Source: Drosophila miranda (taxonomy: Eukaryota; Arthropoda; Insecta; Diptera; Drosophilidae). From it: DNA of 64,000 nucleotides. Shown here piece after piece: positions 1 through 11,230 of this stretch (position 1 is the first letter of the stretch; each line of letters begins with the position of its first letter). The stretch spans positions 4,526,001 through 4,590,000 of the forward strand of contig NC_046677.1 in NCBI RefSeq assembly GCF_003369915.1. Reading direction: 5' to 3'. The translations under genes were made by a program, and so were the position numbers. The notes below the pieces were generated by a model. That model saw only the letters and a program-made list of their open reading frames with translations. It was not told where the DNA came from and did not search any database.

Positions 1-141
1 GGTTTGGAATATAAATAGAATTATGAACGAGGGGCAACACAGTTCTATCCCATAGATAGATCGATTCATCTTTTATATAACCCACAGATTAGAAGCAGAA
101 GCCAGAAACAGCCTCCCGACCAAGAAGACAACGACAAAAAG
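1..141 (+). other. LUBEL: 5' leader and upstream flank of LUBEL
   Basis: Non-coding sequence before the chosen LUBEL start codon. A stretch ending in ACCCACAG near position 88 could be a splice acceptor for a 5' UTR exon, so an upstream non-coding exon may lie outside the window. No other gene is seen here. Confidence 0.5.
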
Positions 142-1779
142 ATGACGACACAGCAATTACTCAATAAAAATGTTCGAAATATGCCCTCATGGGTGGTGAG
201 TGAAGTAAGCCCAAAAAAGTATCATGGAATTACCAGAGACACCCTTTCAGATGGAAGCAAATGATCGTATTGGCCCCAAGCCACCGCCCCTGCCCCCAAA
301 TGGGGTGGCCAGCAATGGCGGCAGTCTGCCCAAGGCACCGGCCCTGCCGCCCAAAGTGAAGACCACGCCAGAGCCCGACTACGAGGTCATTGAGTTCTCC
401 AACCAGCAGCAACAGTACTCCAACGAACCCCTGAAGACCACAATGATCCGAACCAAGACACCAGGTAAAGGAGATCTCATAGATATGGCAGACGTAAAGG
501 ATCATTCTGTAACCCCTCCACACAGACAACAAATTGAAGTGCACCCTGTGCGGCTCCCAGAATCCGTGGGTGACGTGTGCCGAGTGCGCGGGCCAGATCT
601 TCTGCGCCTCCTGCGACGACATGTTCCACAAGCATCCCAAGCGAAAGCAGCATATTCGAAAGGTAGCTCTAGTCCCTGCCTTCAATGGAGAACCAGATAA
701 TTCCCCTTTGTTTCCCGCAGGCCGTGGAGCAGGGCATTCCGCCCATACCACCCAAGGTGCAGCCAGGTGGTGGTGGACCAGCAGCACCGGTGGCGCCACC
801 GCGCCGCAGCAAGCGCGGGGGGCTCTTGACACCGTTCCTGGGACGGAAGGATCAGGTACGCCACTGCACGATTTCTTAAACCAAAAACAAAAACCATACA
901 AAACTCCGCCACTGCCTGGCCCTGGCCCCCGGGCCCCGGGCCCCTGGCTACCACCTACTACTCTTTAGAACCAAGTTTGTAATCTTCACTTTTGAGAGCT
1001 TCAATAAAATACCAAATCAGCATCTATCAGCACTCCTCAAATGCCACGCCTGTCCAACAAACCAAAGCCAGAACTTGTAGTCGTACTTTTGATTCTGGAA
1101 CTGGAACCCAAAACACCCGAACCTCTATTGCAGATGCTACCGCCGCCCTCGCCCACACCCTCGCACAAGTCCACGCACAGCGGCTGGCGGGGAGGCGCCG
1201 CCACACCACCGTTTCCGCCGGCTTCCGCTCCACAGCTGATGAACAATCGCCCGCTGCCGGAGCCGCCAAGGAGTGAGGGTGGTGGTTCCTCCCGGTCCGG
1301 CACGCCCAAGTCCGTGTTCGATGCCATACAGAGGCCACCGTCCGTGCAGCTGGAGAAGATCAAGAGCAAGGCCAGTGCCACGCTGGACCGCATGGCCATC
1401 CTGCAGCAGAGATACCGACAGCAGAAGGCCGAGCAGCAGCCGCTGGGACTGGATCCAGGCGATGATCAGGTAAGGGACGAATCCCGTACATGTCTTTGAA
1501 TCCTTTCCCTCATTATGTATCGTATCGTATCGTCTCGTTTCGTTTCGTCTCGTCTCTCTCTTTCTCGTTCTCTGTTCTCTGCTCATTCCCCTATGCCCCA
1601 CACCCCCTTCCCCTAGCAACAGCATTTTTTGAATGGATCGGGCTTCGAGCATTGGTCAAACATCTCACCATCGCCCTCGCATTTTCGTTCCGGCAGCATG
1701 TCATCCGGTTTGAATTCATCCCATTTCGATCTCTCGGATGATCTCTCACACAATTTTCACTCGAATTCCCTGGTGTTCC

Positions 1780-1814
<35 letters not shown>

Positions 1815-4800
1815 CGACGACAGGCAGCGGGTGCCCAACGCCGTCAGATGAGCACTTCGGTGTTCAATTTGAATACCGCCTCGAACGCGAACAACCGCAG
1901 GCCCCTGGCATCGGAGACAACACAGAATGGAGGCGGAGGAGGAGGAGGAGCCGCCTGGCTGGCCAATCAGCGGATGCAACAGGTGGGTGGGCAAACGCGG
2001 CGTATACGCAATGTCTCACGCTCCCTCTTTGCAGGCCCAATCCATGGCGCAGTTGAACTGCACTGGCTGCCAGCAGAATCAGCAGCGAGGTGGCTGGCCC
2101 CAGGCTCACCAACAGCATCCCCAGCATCCCGATGAGTGGTCACAGTTCGGCTCCCAGCAGCACTTCAATCACTCGAATCTCTCGCTGAACGTGGGTCCGG
2201 GCTACATGCCACAGCAGCAGCATCCGCATCATCCCCACTATCCGCCACCTGTGTTCATGACGCAGAGGGGCATGGTGCCGCACATGTATCCCGGAGCACC
2301 GGGCGGCTATCCCATGATGCATCCAGGTGAGCAGAGGCCACAGAGTACCTTTGTGCCACCAATAAAATGCAATCTTCTGTTAGGTGTCATGGGCATGCCT
2401 CCGTCGACTTCCTCTCGAGCCGCCTCCCGTGCCCGCTACGCCGCCTCGCCCACACCCAGCCGGAAGTCCATGTCCATGCGACGGAAGCGAAGCAGCTACG
2501 GGGACGATGAGCTCACCGATGATGAGGACTCGGATCAGGACGATCGCCGGTCTCTGGTTTCGAACAGATCGGCCATGACCAGCGCCTCGCGATCCCACCA
2601 TCAGCACCATCAGCACCATCCGCAGCAGCGTCAGCGGCGTCTGTCGAGCGCCTCCCAGTTCATCGCCAACGACGAGGTCGACGGCGATCAGAGGCATGGT
2701 TCGAGGCAGCACAAGCTGCGGGATCGTCGTGGATCCATTGCCAAGTCTGTGCAGAGTGAATGGCTGCCAGAGAGGCGCGACTCCAATGCCAGCAATGCCG
2801 AAGGGACACTCAAGAGAAGTCAAGCAGTCCCCGCGGAAGCACCCGGCCGAACGAGTCGGATCTACTCCGATCTGGAGTCGGAGGGTTCGGGCACACGGGC
2901 CTTGGTCCAGGCCAAAATACAGCAGAAGCTCCAGGAAGCGCAGGATCAGCACAAGTCCGCGAAGAAATCCTCCGAGCACAAACGGAAACCAGAAATGAAG
3001 GACGAGAACACACAGGCCGCAGCAGTGGTGCCGAAAGTGCTGCCAGCCCAGGAGGAGAGCGCCTCCGAGTACGAGGAAGTGGTGGAAGAAGTCACGGCCT
3101 CGGAGAGTGAGGCAGAGGCCGAAAGTCCGGAGCAACTCCAAGCCACACCTGAAGAGGTGGCAGAAGAGGAGGCAGATGACCTGGGACCGCCGCCATCGAC
3201 ACCGGATCACGAGTGGGAATGCGAGTTCTGCACGTACGTGAACGAGCCGAACATTAAGATTTGTTCGATATGCTGCAAGACGCCTAGCAAGCCCCCATTG
3301 CCACCAAACAAATCAACGAAGACAGAGGCCAATAAGCCCAAGAATAACAACAAACCGGAGGCCCAAATGGTGCGCAGGTCCTCGTTGAAGTCCCAGAAGC
3401 CAGCCAGCGAGAGAACCACCAGTGGTACGAGCACTTCGACAGCCCCAAGGGCAGCCCACACAGCCGCCAGTAGCTCCAGGACCTCCCCAGCAGCCACTAG
3501 CCACTCCCAGAAGACCACAGCAGCTCCAAGCCACTCCCAAAAGACCACAGCAGCTCCGAGCCACTCAAAGAGCACCACATCGGCCACAACTAGCTCCAGA
3601 AACTCCACAAGCAACGCCAAGACCTCCACAGCTGCAACAAGCAGCACCAAGAGCTCCTCTACAACGTCCACAAGCCACTCCAAGATCTCCTCCGCACAGC
3701 AGAACAACGTAAAGCCCAGCCCGAAGCCAGCGCTGAAGACGTCATCGGAAAACGAGTCCGATAACTCTCTGGCCAGGGGCTTCATCCAGAAAGGTAGGCT
3801 ACAAAAGCGAATCTCATTTTTCGAGGGCACCAAGGCCTAGACCCAGACCCAGACTAAGCCTAGAATGTACCACTCTAATAAAGCATTAATCCACTGTAAG
3901 CCAACTGCAATTAACGCGCATTTATACGGAACCAAATACAGAAACAAGTCCACAACCACAGCCTGCGTTTCAGTTTGTTTTGAATCCCCCTTAAGACCCC
4001 ACACCACTTCCAAGACTAAAGCTCTCATCCCGTACCGTTTCCAGAGTCCGTGGAGAACATTTGGAACACTCTGGATGAGAGCATACAGGCCCAGGCGGAG
4101 GAGGTCTTCAAGCAGGCCCAGAACAAGGAGCCCCGCGAGGTGATGGAAATGGGCACCTCGCCGCCGCCTCAGAGCATCTCCACACAAGTAACACTCGAAG
4201 GTACACCTTTTGGCAAGGGGTTAATCCCACAATCCTACTTGCAGACCTACGACGCTCTGCCATTTGTCGCAAAGAAGGAGGAACCGCCAGTGCCGGAGCG
4301 CTTTAGGACCCCGGAGCCCAGCACCAAAATGGAACGACGTCCCTACTATCGCAGCAACTCGCAACTGCCGCAGGAGAACGACCGATATCGCAGTGCGAAT
4401 GATCTGCGATACGCCAACAACGAAGGAGGATCCTACGGCCTGGATCCTTTCAATACGGGACAGGTCACGAGGCGACCCAACTTTATAAACGATCTACGAA
4501 TGCTGCAACACGTAAGTTCTGGCCCCCAAATGTGTTCCAAGCTAAACATTTTCTCCCCCTTGCAGCAATCATCGTCACCCTTTGACCTGCCACATGACTC
4601 GTTTTCGCTGAATCTGAAGCACGAGCCTGCCAGAGATCCCGAGACCGAAATGCACATCATTCTGAAGGAGCTGGAGCTCTACAAATTCACGGTGGAAGAA
4701 CTGGAGGCTGCGCTCAAGTACTGCTCCCCGGACACCCATCCCATCCAGTGGCTGCGCGAGAACTGGCACAAGCTGGTCCAGACCGTCCAGAGCTTGTCCA

Positions 4801-7800
4801 CGAAATACGGCCAAGAGCGGGGAGAGAACACCATTGGCAGCATCTCGCAGAACGAGGCCCGAGAGGCGCTGCGCAGCTCCAGCGGGAACGTGTGGCAGGC
4901 GGTGGCCGACTGCATCCAGCAGCGGCAGCAAAAGTACCGAAAGCTGGCCTCCAAGGGGAACTTCCTGCGGGAGGACATCGTGAATGCGCTGACGGCGCAT
5001 CAAGGTAATGTGGAGCAGGCGCTGCTGGAGCTGAATCGCACACAACTCAAACCATTTCTAATGCGCATCTGGGGCTCGCCGAATGGCGTCGAGAACGAGA
5101 GTGGAGCCATGGCGGCCATAGACACCAAGTCGGGTTTGTAGTTTGTAGATCGAGTCAATCAATCGGCGTTCAATCAGTCTCACTCACACCATCTCTCTCT
5201 CTCTCTCTCTCTCATTCCCTTGTGTGGGGCGTGTAGATATCACTGATTTCCTCAACACTCATGCTTTGGATTGCCTGCAACAGCCACAAATACAGACACA
5301 GTCACAGATACAGATACAGCCCTTCGACTTCGAGGACAGCCACAGCAGCCCTGCCAAGTCCACGTATGCCACCCCCAGTCCCTACCAGCTGGAGGACAGC
5401 ACGCTCAAGAATCTCGAGATCCTCATCGGCAACATGGAGCAGAACCAGGCGAAGCAAAACCAGGACGTCCTGCGCTCCATCGAGAGCATGCTCGAGACCT
5501 TCAAGGGCAAGCCGGATCTGGAGTACGAAACGGATCCCGAGGTCATGCGCATTCTCACCAAGAGTCCTATCAGCGCTCTGAAGCCGCTAGCATCGTCCTC
5601 CCTTGTCGAGGACAAGTCCACGGAGGATGTAAAGAACTTCGTCTGGCAGCATATCCAGGATATTGTGCCGAACCTTGTGCAACAGGTGGAACAAGAGCTC
5701 AAGGCAGAGCCACAGGCCCCATCCACTGCAGAGCCAGTGGAAGAAGCAGAAGAACCCCCTCCAAAAGAGAAGCTAGAACCCAAAAAGGAGCCTCCTCTGA
5801 CCAGAGAGGAGCCTCCTGTACCAAAAGAGGAGCCTCCTGTACCCAAGGAGGAGCCTCCCGTACCCAAAGAGGAGCCTCCTGTAGCCAAAGTAGAGCCTCT
5901 ACCAGAGCCGGAGACTGTGCCAGAACCCGTTGTCGATCCTGGGGTATATATAATGGAGGAGTTTATCAGACCCAACATTCGAGAAGCCTCCATACGCGAG
6001 GAACTTGCCACAAACTTTATTTATGCCACAGAAATAGCCAACTTCAAATTGGAGTTTGATCGTGGCATCGAAAGGCTGCACGAGGCGGAGTGGGAGCCCG
6101 AGGATCTGGAAGATGCCGAGCACATTGTTTACAAGAGTTACACAGCCCCCAATGAGGAGGCACCGCCACTAGTAGAGGAGGTGCCAGAACAAGCTGCAGA
6201 AACACCAAAAGAAACTACACTTGAGACTCCAATTGTCCCTGTAAAGACTGAAGACGTAGCGACACCTGTTGTTGCTCCTCCAAATACAGAAGAAACCCAC
6301 TTGAAAGATACTTTGACAGAAGCCCCAACTGCAAAAGAAATCAAAGAAGATGCTTCGGTGGTCCCCAAGGCGATTTTGCAAAAGGGTCTCTCCCAAGTGG
6401 ACCTCGATGACAGACCCAGCACGAGCCGGGAAGGAGCCAATCGAAGGAACAAACGATCGCAGCAATCCAAAAAGGCTCGAGCTCGTGAGCAGAGTCAAAG
6501 GCCTGTGAACAGGGCCCGGCTTCCTCCCAAAGACGCTGAACAGAAACAAAGTGAAGCCAAAGAGGTCCTGAGAGATACCACTCCTGCAGAAACAGAAGCC
6601 CCAAAAGATGCTACTCCTGCAGATAGAGAAATAAAGAGTGCTAGCCAAGAGGTGCAAATCAAAGAAGAAATCGTTGCTATTCGGCAACCCACAGAGCCCA
6701 TGGCTGGAAATGCTTCTAGTGAGATCTCAACAGAGATACAAATCGAAGTAAAGAAAGACGAACAAGTCCTACCAGATTCAGAATCCGCTGTGATTGAATC
6801 GACTGTGAATGCGAATATATCTCTCTCAGTCCAAGAGGAAGCTATTACCCCGATAGAAGCAATTTCCGAAGCTGTAAAGGTTAAGGTCTCCGAATCGGAA
6901 CATATTGTTCACACCCAAACAGTACCTCAATCTCCAGACACCCTTGGGCAGAACTTCGAACCCATTGAAGCTAAAGATCAACCCGAAGAAAGGACAGCGG
7001 TAGAGGAAGACCTCGCTTTGACCGTCACTTCTCAAGCAGAGGATAACTCAGAGGAAACGATTGAAACCAATATCGAAGAATCGCTTGCTTTCGAGTCTTC
7101 TCTCATACAAAAACCTCTACCTCTCATCGAACCACAATTCACAGCCGCAGAGGCCGAGGAAACCCGCATTACGACGCCAACTAAAGCCGATCAAAAACGT
7201 GGCCTAAAACGGTTCTCTAAGATACCCGTGAGAACTTCCAGTACCCATAGTCTGCGCAGTGAAAGTAGAGCCAGCAATCACACACCAACTGGAGCGGAAG
7301 AAATGGAGGAGAGAGATCCACTTCAGCAGGAGCAGATTGTTACCAGAGAAGAAGAGACCCGCAGAAGAGCAGAAGAAACAACCGAAGAAAGTCAGGTGGC
7401 TTCAACGAATTCAGGACTCCCCAAGACAACAGCTCAATCCATCGATTCGGAGCAAGAAACAACACCAGTTAGTCCCGTAGAGTCCGATGAGATATTCGAG
7501 GATGCTCCAGAGTTCAGCAGCAACGAGGGAACCCGACCACATGACGAGGAGGCCGCCTCCGATACAGAGCTCTACAGCATTGGCGACAGCGATGAACAGT
7601 CGCTGCGAGAAGACACCAAGTCCCCAGAGAACCCAGAAGAAGAAGTACTCCTTGTGATTGGCGGGGACTCTGCTGCACAGGACGTGGCCAACAGCAACAT
7701 CAGCATCGAGTCGCATTCAAGTCATTCGGAAACGTCCCGAATGGTCCTGAAAGAGTTCGTCCCCTCGGGAGATCCGGCCAAGCAAAACCTCAGCGAACTC

Positions 7801-10800
7801 GTTTCGGACACTCAGCGTCTGATCAAGCAAATGCGCGACGAGATCAGCCTGGACGACTTCGAGTCCACCGACGAGGACGAGTACTCGGATGAGTATTCGG
7901 ACGAGTACGACGAGGGCGAGGAGGAGGAGTGGTACGACAGCGAGGGCGAGGAAGAGGGCGACTTTGACGAGGAGGATGGCACGACTTACAACGAGCACAC
8001 ATCCTTCGTGGGAGATGCCTCCAGCGGTGACGAGGGCACCGAAATCGAGGACATCATCGAAGAAGATGAAGAGCAGGAGGAGGAGGAGGAAGGACACACA
8101 CAGAAAACGAACACCCATGAAGCGCCAGTCCCCGATCCCTCACAATCAGTCACGCCCACAAGCCATGATGTCCCAGAGACTGAGGTTGTTTCGTCCACAG
8201 GAAACAGTCTTATGTTGCCCCAAGTGGAGGCCGTGGAGGAGGAGCCAGCAACTGAACTCCCCTCCAGCACTGTCGAGGCCCTGCCCATACAACCTCCTGC
8301 CCTCATAGAAGATTCCGAGAGTCGTCCCGTCGAACCACCCACTGAAATAGTCCTAGAAGTCCGCACAGAAGAAGTGGAAGAACCCATCGCCCTACCCATA
8401 GCACCGGCACCACCCATAGTCGATTCCGAGTCCCGTCCCGTGGAGCTGCCCGTTGAGACCGTGTTGGAAGAGCCCAAAAAGGTAACAAGCCCGAAGCAAG
8501 CGAAAACAGCTAACAAGACAGGCACAGCCCACACTGAGGGAGGTGCCACACCCAAGACAGCCAAGTCCACGATCAGTAAAATACCTAAACCCACAAACGA
8601 ACCCACTCCAAGCACAAAGAAGCAGCCACTCCGCTCCAAGTCCTTCTCCGCACCCATGGGCATATCGTCCGTGAAGCGCATCCAGCAGGAGTACCTGCAG
8701 AAGCAGACGACCCTGACAGCCAGTCGAGTGCCCCTCAAGAGCAGTCCCACCACCAAAAAGTCCATCAGCGAGGCCATCAGTAGATTCAACACGAAGACCT
8801 CCACGATGCCGCACCTAGATGGACCCAGCACGAGCGGAGCAGCGGCCGCGGCTGCTGCGGCACTCCTGAAGCCACGCTCCCAGCCTCGCATTCCCAAAAA
8901 GAAGTACCACGAGACCTGCTTCTCCGACGATGACTATGAGACCTCGGCCAGCGATGGGGAGGAGCCAAACGAGGATCCGCAGACCACGGAGCCCCTCAAG
9001 GCAGAACTTCTAAAGCGTAAGCTGAGTATCCCCGTCTTCCGGGCATATCCTAGTGTCCAGGAGCCTGTCCTAGAGGATCCAGCGGTGTGTAGAGTCCGAG
9101 AGAGCCCTCTCTCCCCCAAAATATCTAACCAGATCTGATGTCCTATCCCTTGCAGGTCCTGGCCCGCAAGTACGTGGCGCAAGGCACGCTGACGAGCATT
9201 GGCGAGGCCCAGATAGCTGCCACCTTGGTGAACATGAAGTTCCAAGAGGACGTGGCCCTGTGGGCGGCCAGGGAGTGCTCGGACTTGGACCAGGCCATAG
9301 CCATGCTGCAGCAGGACTGTGAGCTGTGCATGAACACGTTCCCGATGAACCAGATCGTGTCCATGCTCAAGTGCACCCACAAATGCTGCAAGCAGTGCGC
9401 CAAGAGCTATTTTACAGTGCAGGTCAGTGCGGGAGATTCAGGGATTACCCTATGGGGACTTATCTTCTATGCCATTCAACAGATCACCGATCGCAGTATC
9501 AATGACTGCAGTTGCCCCTTCTGCAAGCTGCCAGAGCTGAGCAACGAGCAGCAGCACGAGGACGAGCACCTGGAGTACTTCTCCAATCTGGACATCTTTC
9601 TCAAGAGTATTCTCGACACCGATGTGCACGAGCTCTTCCAGCGCAAGCTCCGCGATCGCACCCTCCTGCAGGACCCCAATTTCAAGTGGTGCATCCAATG
9701 CTCGTCGGGCTTCTTCGCCCGGCCCAAGCAGAAGCGTCTGATTTGCCCGGACTGTGGCTCGGTGACATGTGCCCAGTGCCGCAAGCCCTGGGAGCGACAG
9801 CACGAGGGCAGCAGCTGTGAGGCCTACCTGGAGTGGCGCCGCGAGAACGACCCCGAGAAGCAGGCACAGGGTGTCCAAGAGCATTTGGCCCAGAACGGCA
9901 TTGACTGTCCCAAGTGCAAGTTCCGCTATTCGCTGGCCAGGTGGGGATACGCTTACCCTTGGATATGGCAGATATATTCATCATTTTTCACTTCCAGGGG
10001 CGGCTGCATGCATTTCACCTGCACTCAGTGCAAATTCGAGTTCTGCTACGGCTGTGCGCGTCCCTTCATGATGGGCGCCAAGTGCCAGGTGTCCTCGTAC
10101 TGCGCCAAGCTCGGCCTGCACGCCCATCATCCGCGCAACTGTCTCTTCTATCTGCGCGACAAGATACCCCTGCAGCTGCAGTTCCTGCTCAAGGAGCAAA
10201 AGGTCACGTTCGACACGGAGCCCGTACAGGTCCAGGACGAGCTGAGTAGCTCGACCACGGCCCGAGCCATGGCCCGCTGTCCCATACCGCTCCAAAAGGA
10301 GACGCCCCAGGGCCTGGTGGACACCGTATGCAACACGGAAGTGCCCGACAAGCATGCGGGCATGTGTCGGTAAGACAGCAGGGGATACACCTCCAAATGG
10401 AAGACTTTTACTACAGATTGGGCCTTCTCTTTAGCACCCACTATGTTGAGTATTTAGCTGCCAAGGTGGCCAAGGCCGGCATCGATCCGTTGCCCATTTT
10501 CGATCTAACAGACTGCGTGCAGGAACTGCGTAGGCGCGGCATCGCCTTGCCCGAGCGCGGACCCTGGGACACCGACGAGATCTACAAGACCATGTGCTCC
10601 GAGGTGAGTTCTTTCTGGCCGCCACCACCATCAATCGATCCGATTTATTGGTTTCCCTTTCCTTTTATTTGCTTTTTACTGAAAAACGCGTTTCCTGCGC
10701 CCGGGGGCGGGATGTTTTGACCCGATCGAGGTATGATTCAGCCACCGCCCCCGTCGATTCATGAATAAAACTAAACACACCCAAATGGAAAGGGAAATCG

Positions 10801-11026
10801 TTTAGCCGGGCAACTAAATTTAGAACCCGTTGGGGTCTCTGACGTATTTCACACGCGTCTTAATTGATATTCGTTTTATTATTATTTAATTGTAAACATT
10901 TCGGGGGCGCTCGGGCAATCGAGAATGTTTATTGTATGCATCCACCCATCCACCCATCCATCCATCTCTCAATTCCGATCTTTCTTATAGGTAATCAAAC
11001 AGCATATTCCACTGAAGTCGGCCTGA
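142..11026 (+). CDS. LUBEL: LUBEL, linear-ubiquitin E3 ligase (RBR family, HOIP/RNF31 ortholog)
   Basis: Builds Met1-linked ubiquitin chains; acts in fly IMD/NF-kB and stress signalling. Exons inferred from splice sites and phase: 142-195, 251-464, 526-662, 721-855, 1134-1469, 1617-1982, 2035-2326, 2384-3793, 4045-4511, 4566-5133, 5237-9084, 9156-9422, 9483-9940, 9998-10369, 10435-10603, 10991-11026. They sum to 3043 codons and close without a stop. Domains seen: a B-box-like Cys/His finger (about residues 94-135), a Q12 run, an NZF finger (WECEFC...CSIC, about 788-815), a UBA-like helical region (about 1225-1300), a long Pro/Glu-rich disordered middle with an acidic tract, then RING1 (CELC from about 2664), IBR, RING2 and the linear-chain-determining tail. 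The RING2 active-site Cys is in GGCMHFTC, about residue 2854 here. The start is ATG 142, spliced over a 55-nt intron. A 57-nt intron at 4188-4244 is possible. The family assignment is secure; exon details are inference. Confidence 0.95.
1779..1814 (+). repeat. CAA triplet run encoding Gln12 in LUBEL
   Basis: Twelve consecutive CAA codons inside LUBEL exon 6, an opa-type repeat typical of fly proteins and likely variable in length. Confidence 0.9.
5192..5213. repeat. CT dinucleotide run in LUBEL intron
   Basis: About eleven CT units lie upstream of the acceptor at 5235-5236 and probably serve as an extended polypyrimidine tract for the very long LUBEL exon 11. Confidence 0.75.
5798..5894 (+). 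repeat. In-frame 21-nt tandem repeat (PKEEPPV) in LUBEL
   Basis: The heptapeptide PKEEPPV and close variants repeat about five times in the disordered middle of LUBEL. The DNA units are 21 nt and imperfect, so copy number may vary between strains. Confidence 0.8.
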
Positions 11027-11211
11027 AGTCGAGGGAGGAGACACCGGCGGAGTGATGGATGATGAGTGGAACGCTCTGTTTCGACTGCTGCAATTCTTCA
11101 TTCATTTTTTATGATTTACGGCAAACATTTTTATAGACATTTTATATCGCACGAACACACACAAATTTTTGACAGCTCGTTAGACTTTAGACACCTACAG
11201 CCCCATCCATA

Positions 11212-11217
11212 AATAAA
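11212..11217 (+). terminator. Poly(A) signal AATAAA for LUBEL
   Basis: Canonical AATAAA 186 nt after the LUBEL stop codon, giving a short 3' UTR. It is the first such hexamer after the stop. Confidence 0.6.
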
Positions 11218-11230
11218 GCCTCCCCCCTAC

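Noticed and set aside
7986-8897. 303-codon minus-strand ORF inside LUBEL
   Set aside because: Antisense of the Glu/Pro-rich LUBEL linker, giving low-complexity Ser/Gly/Val sequence.
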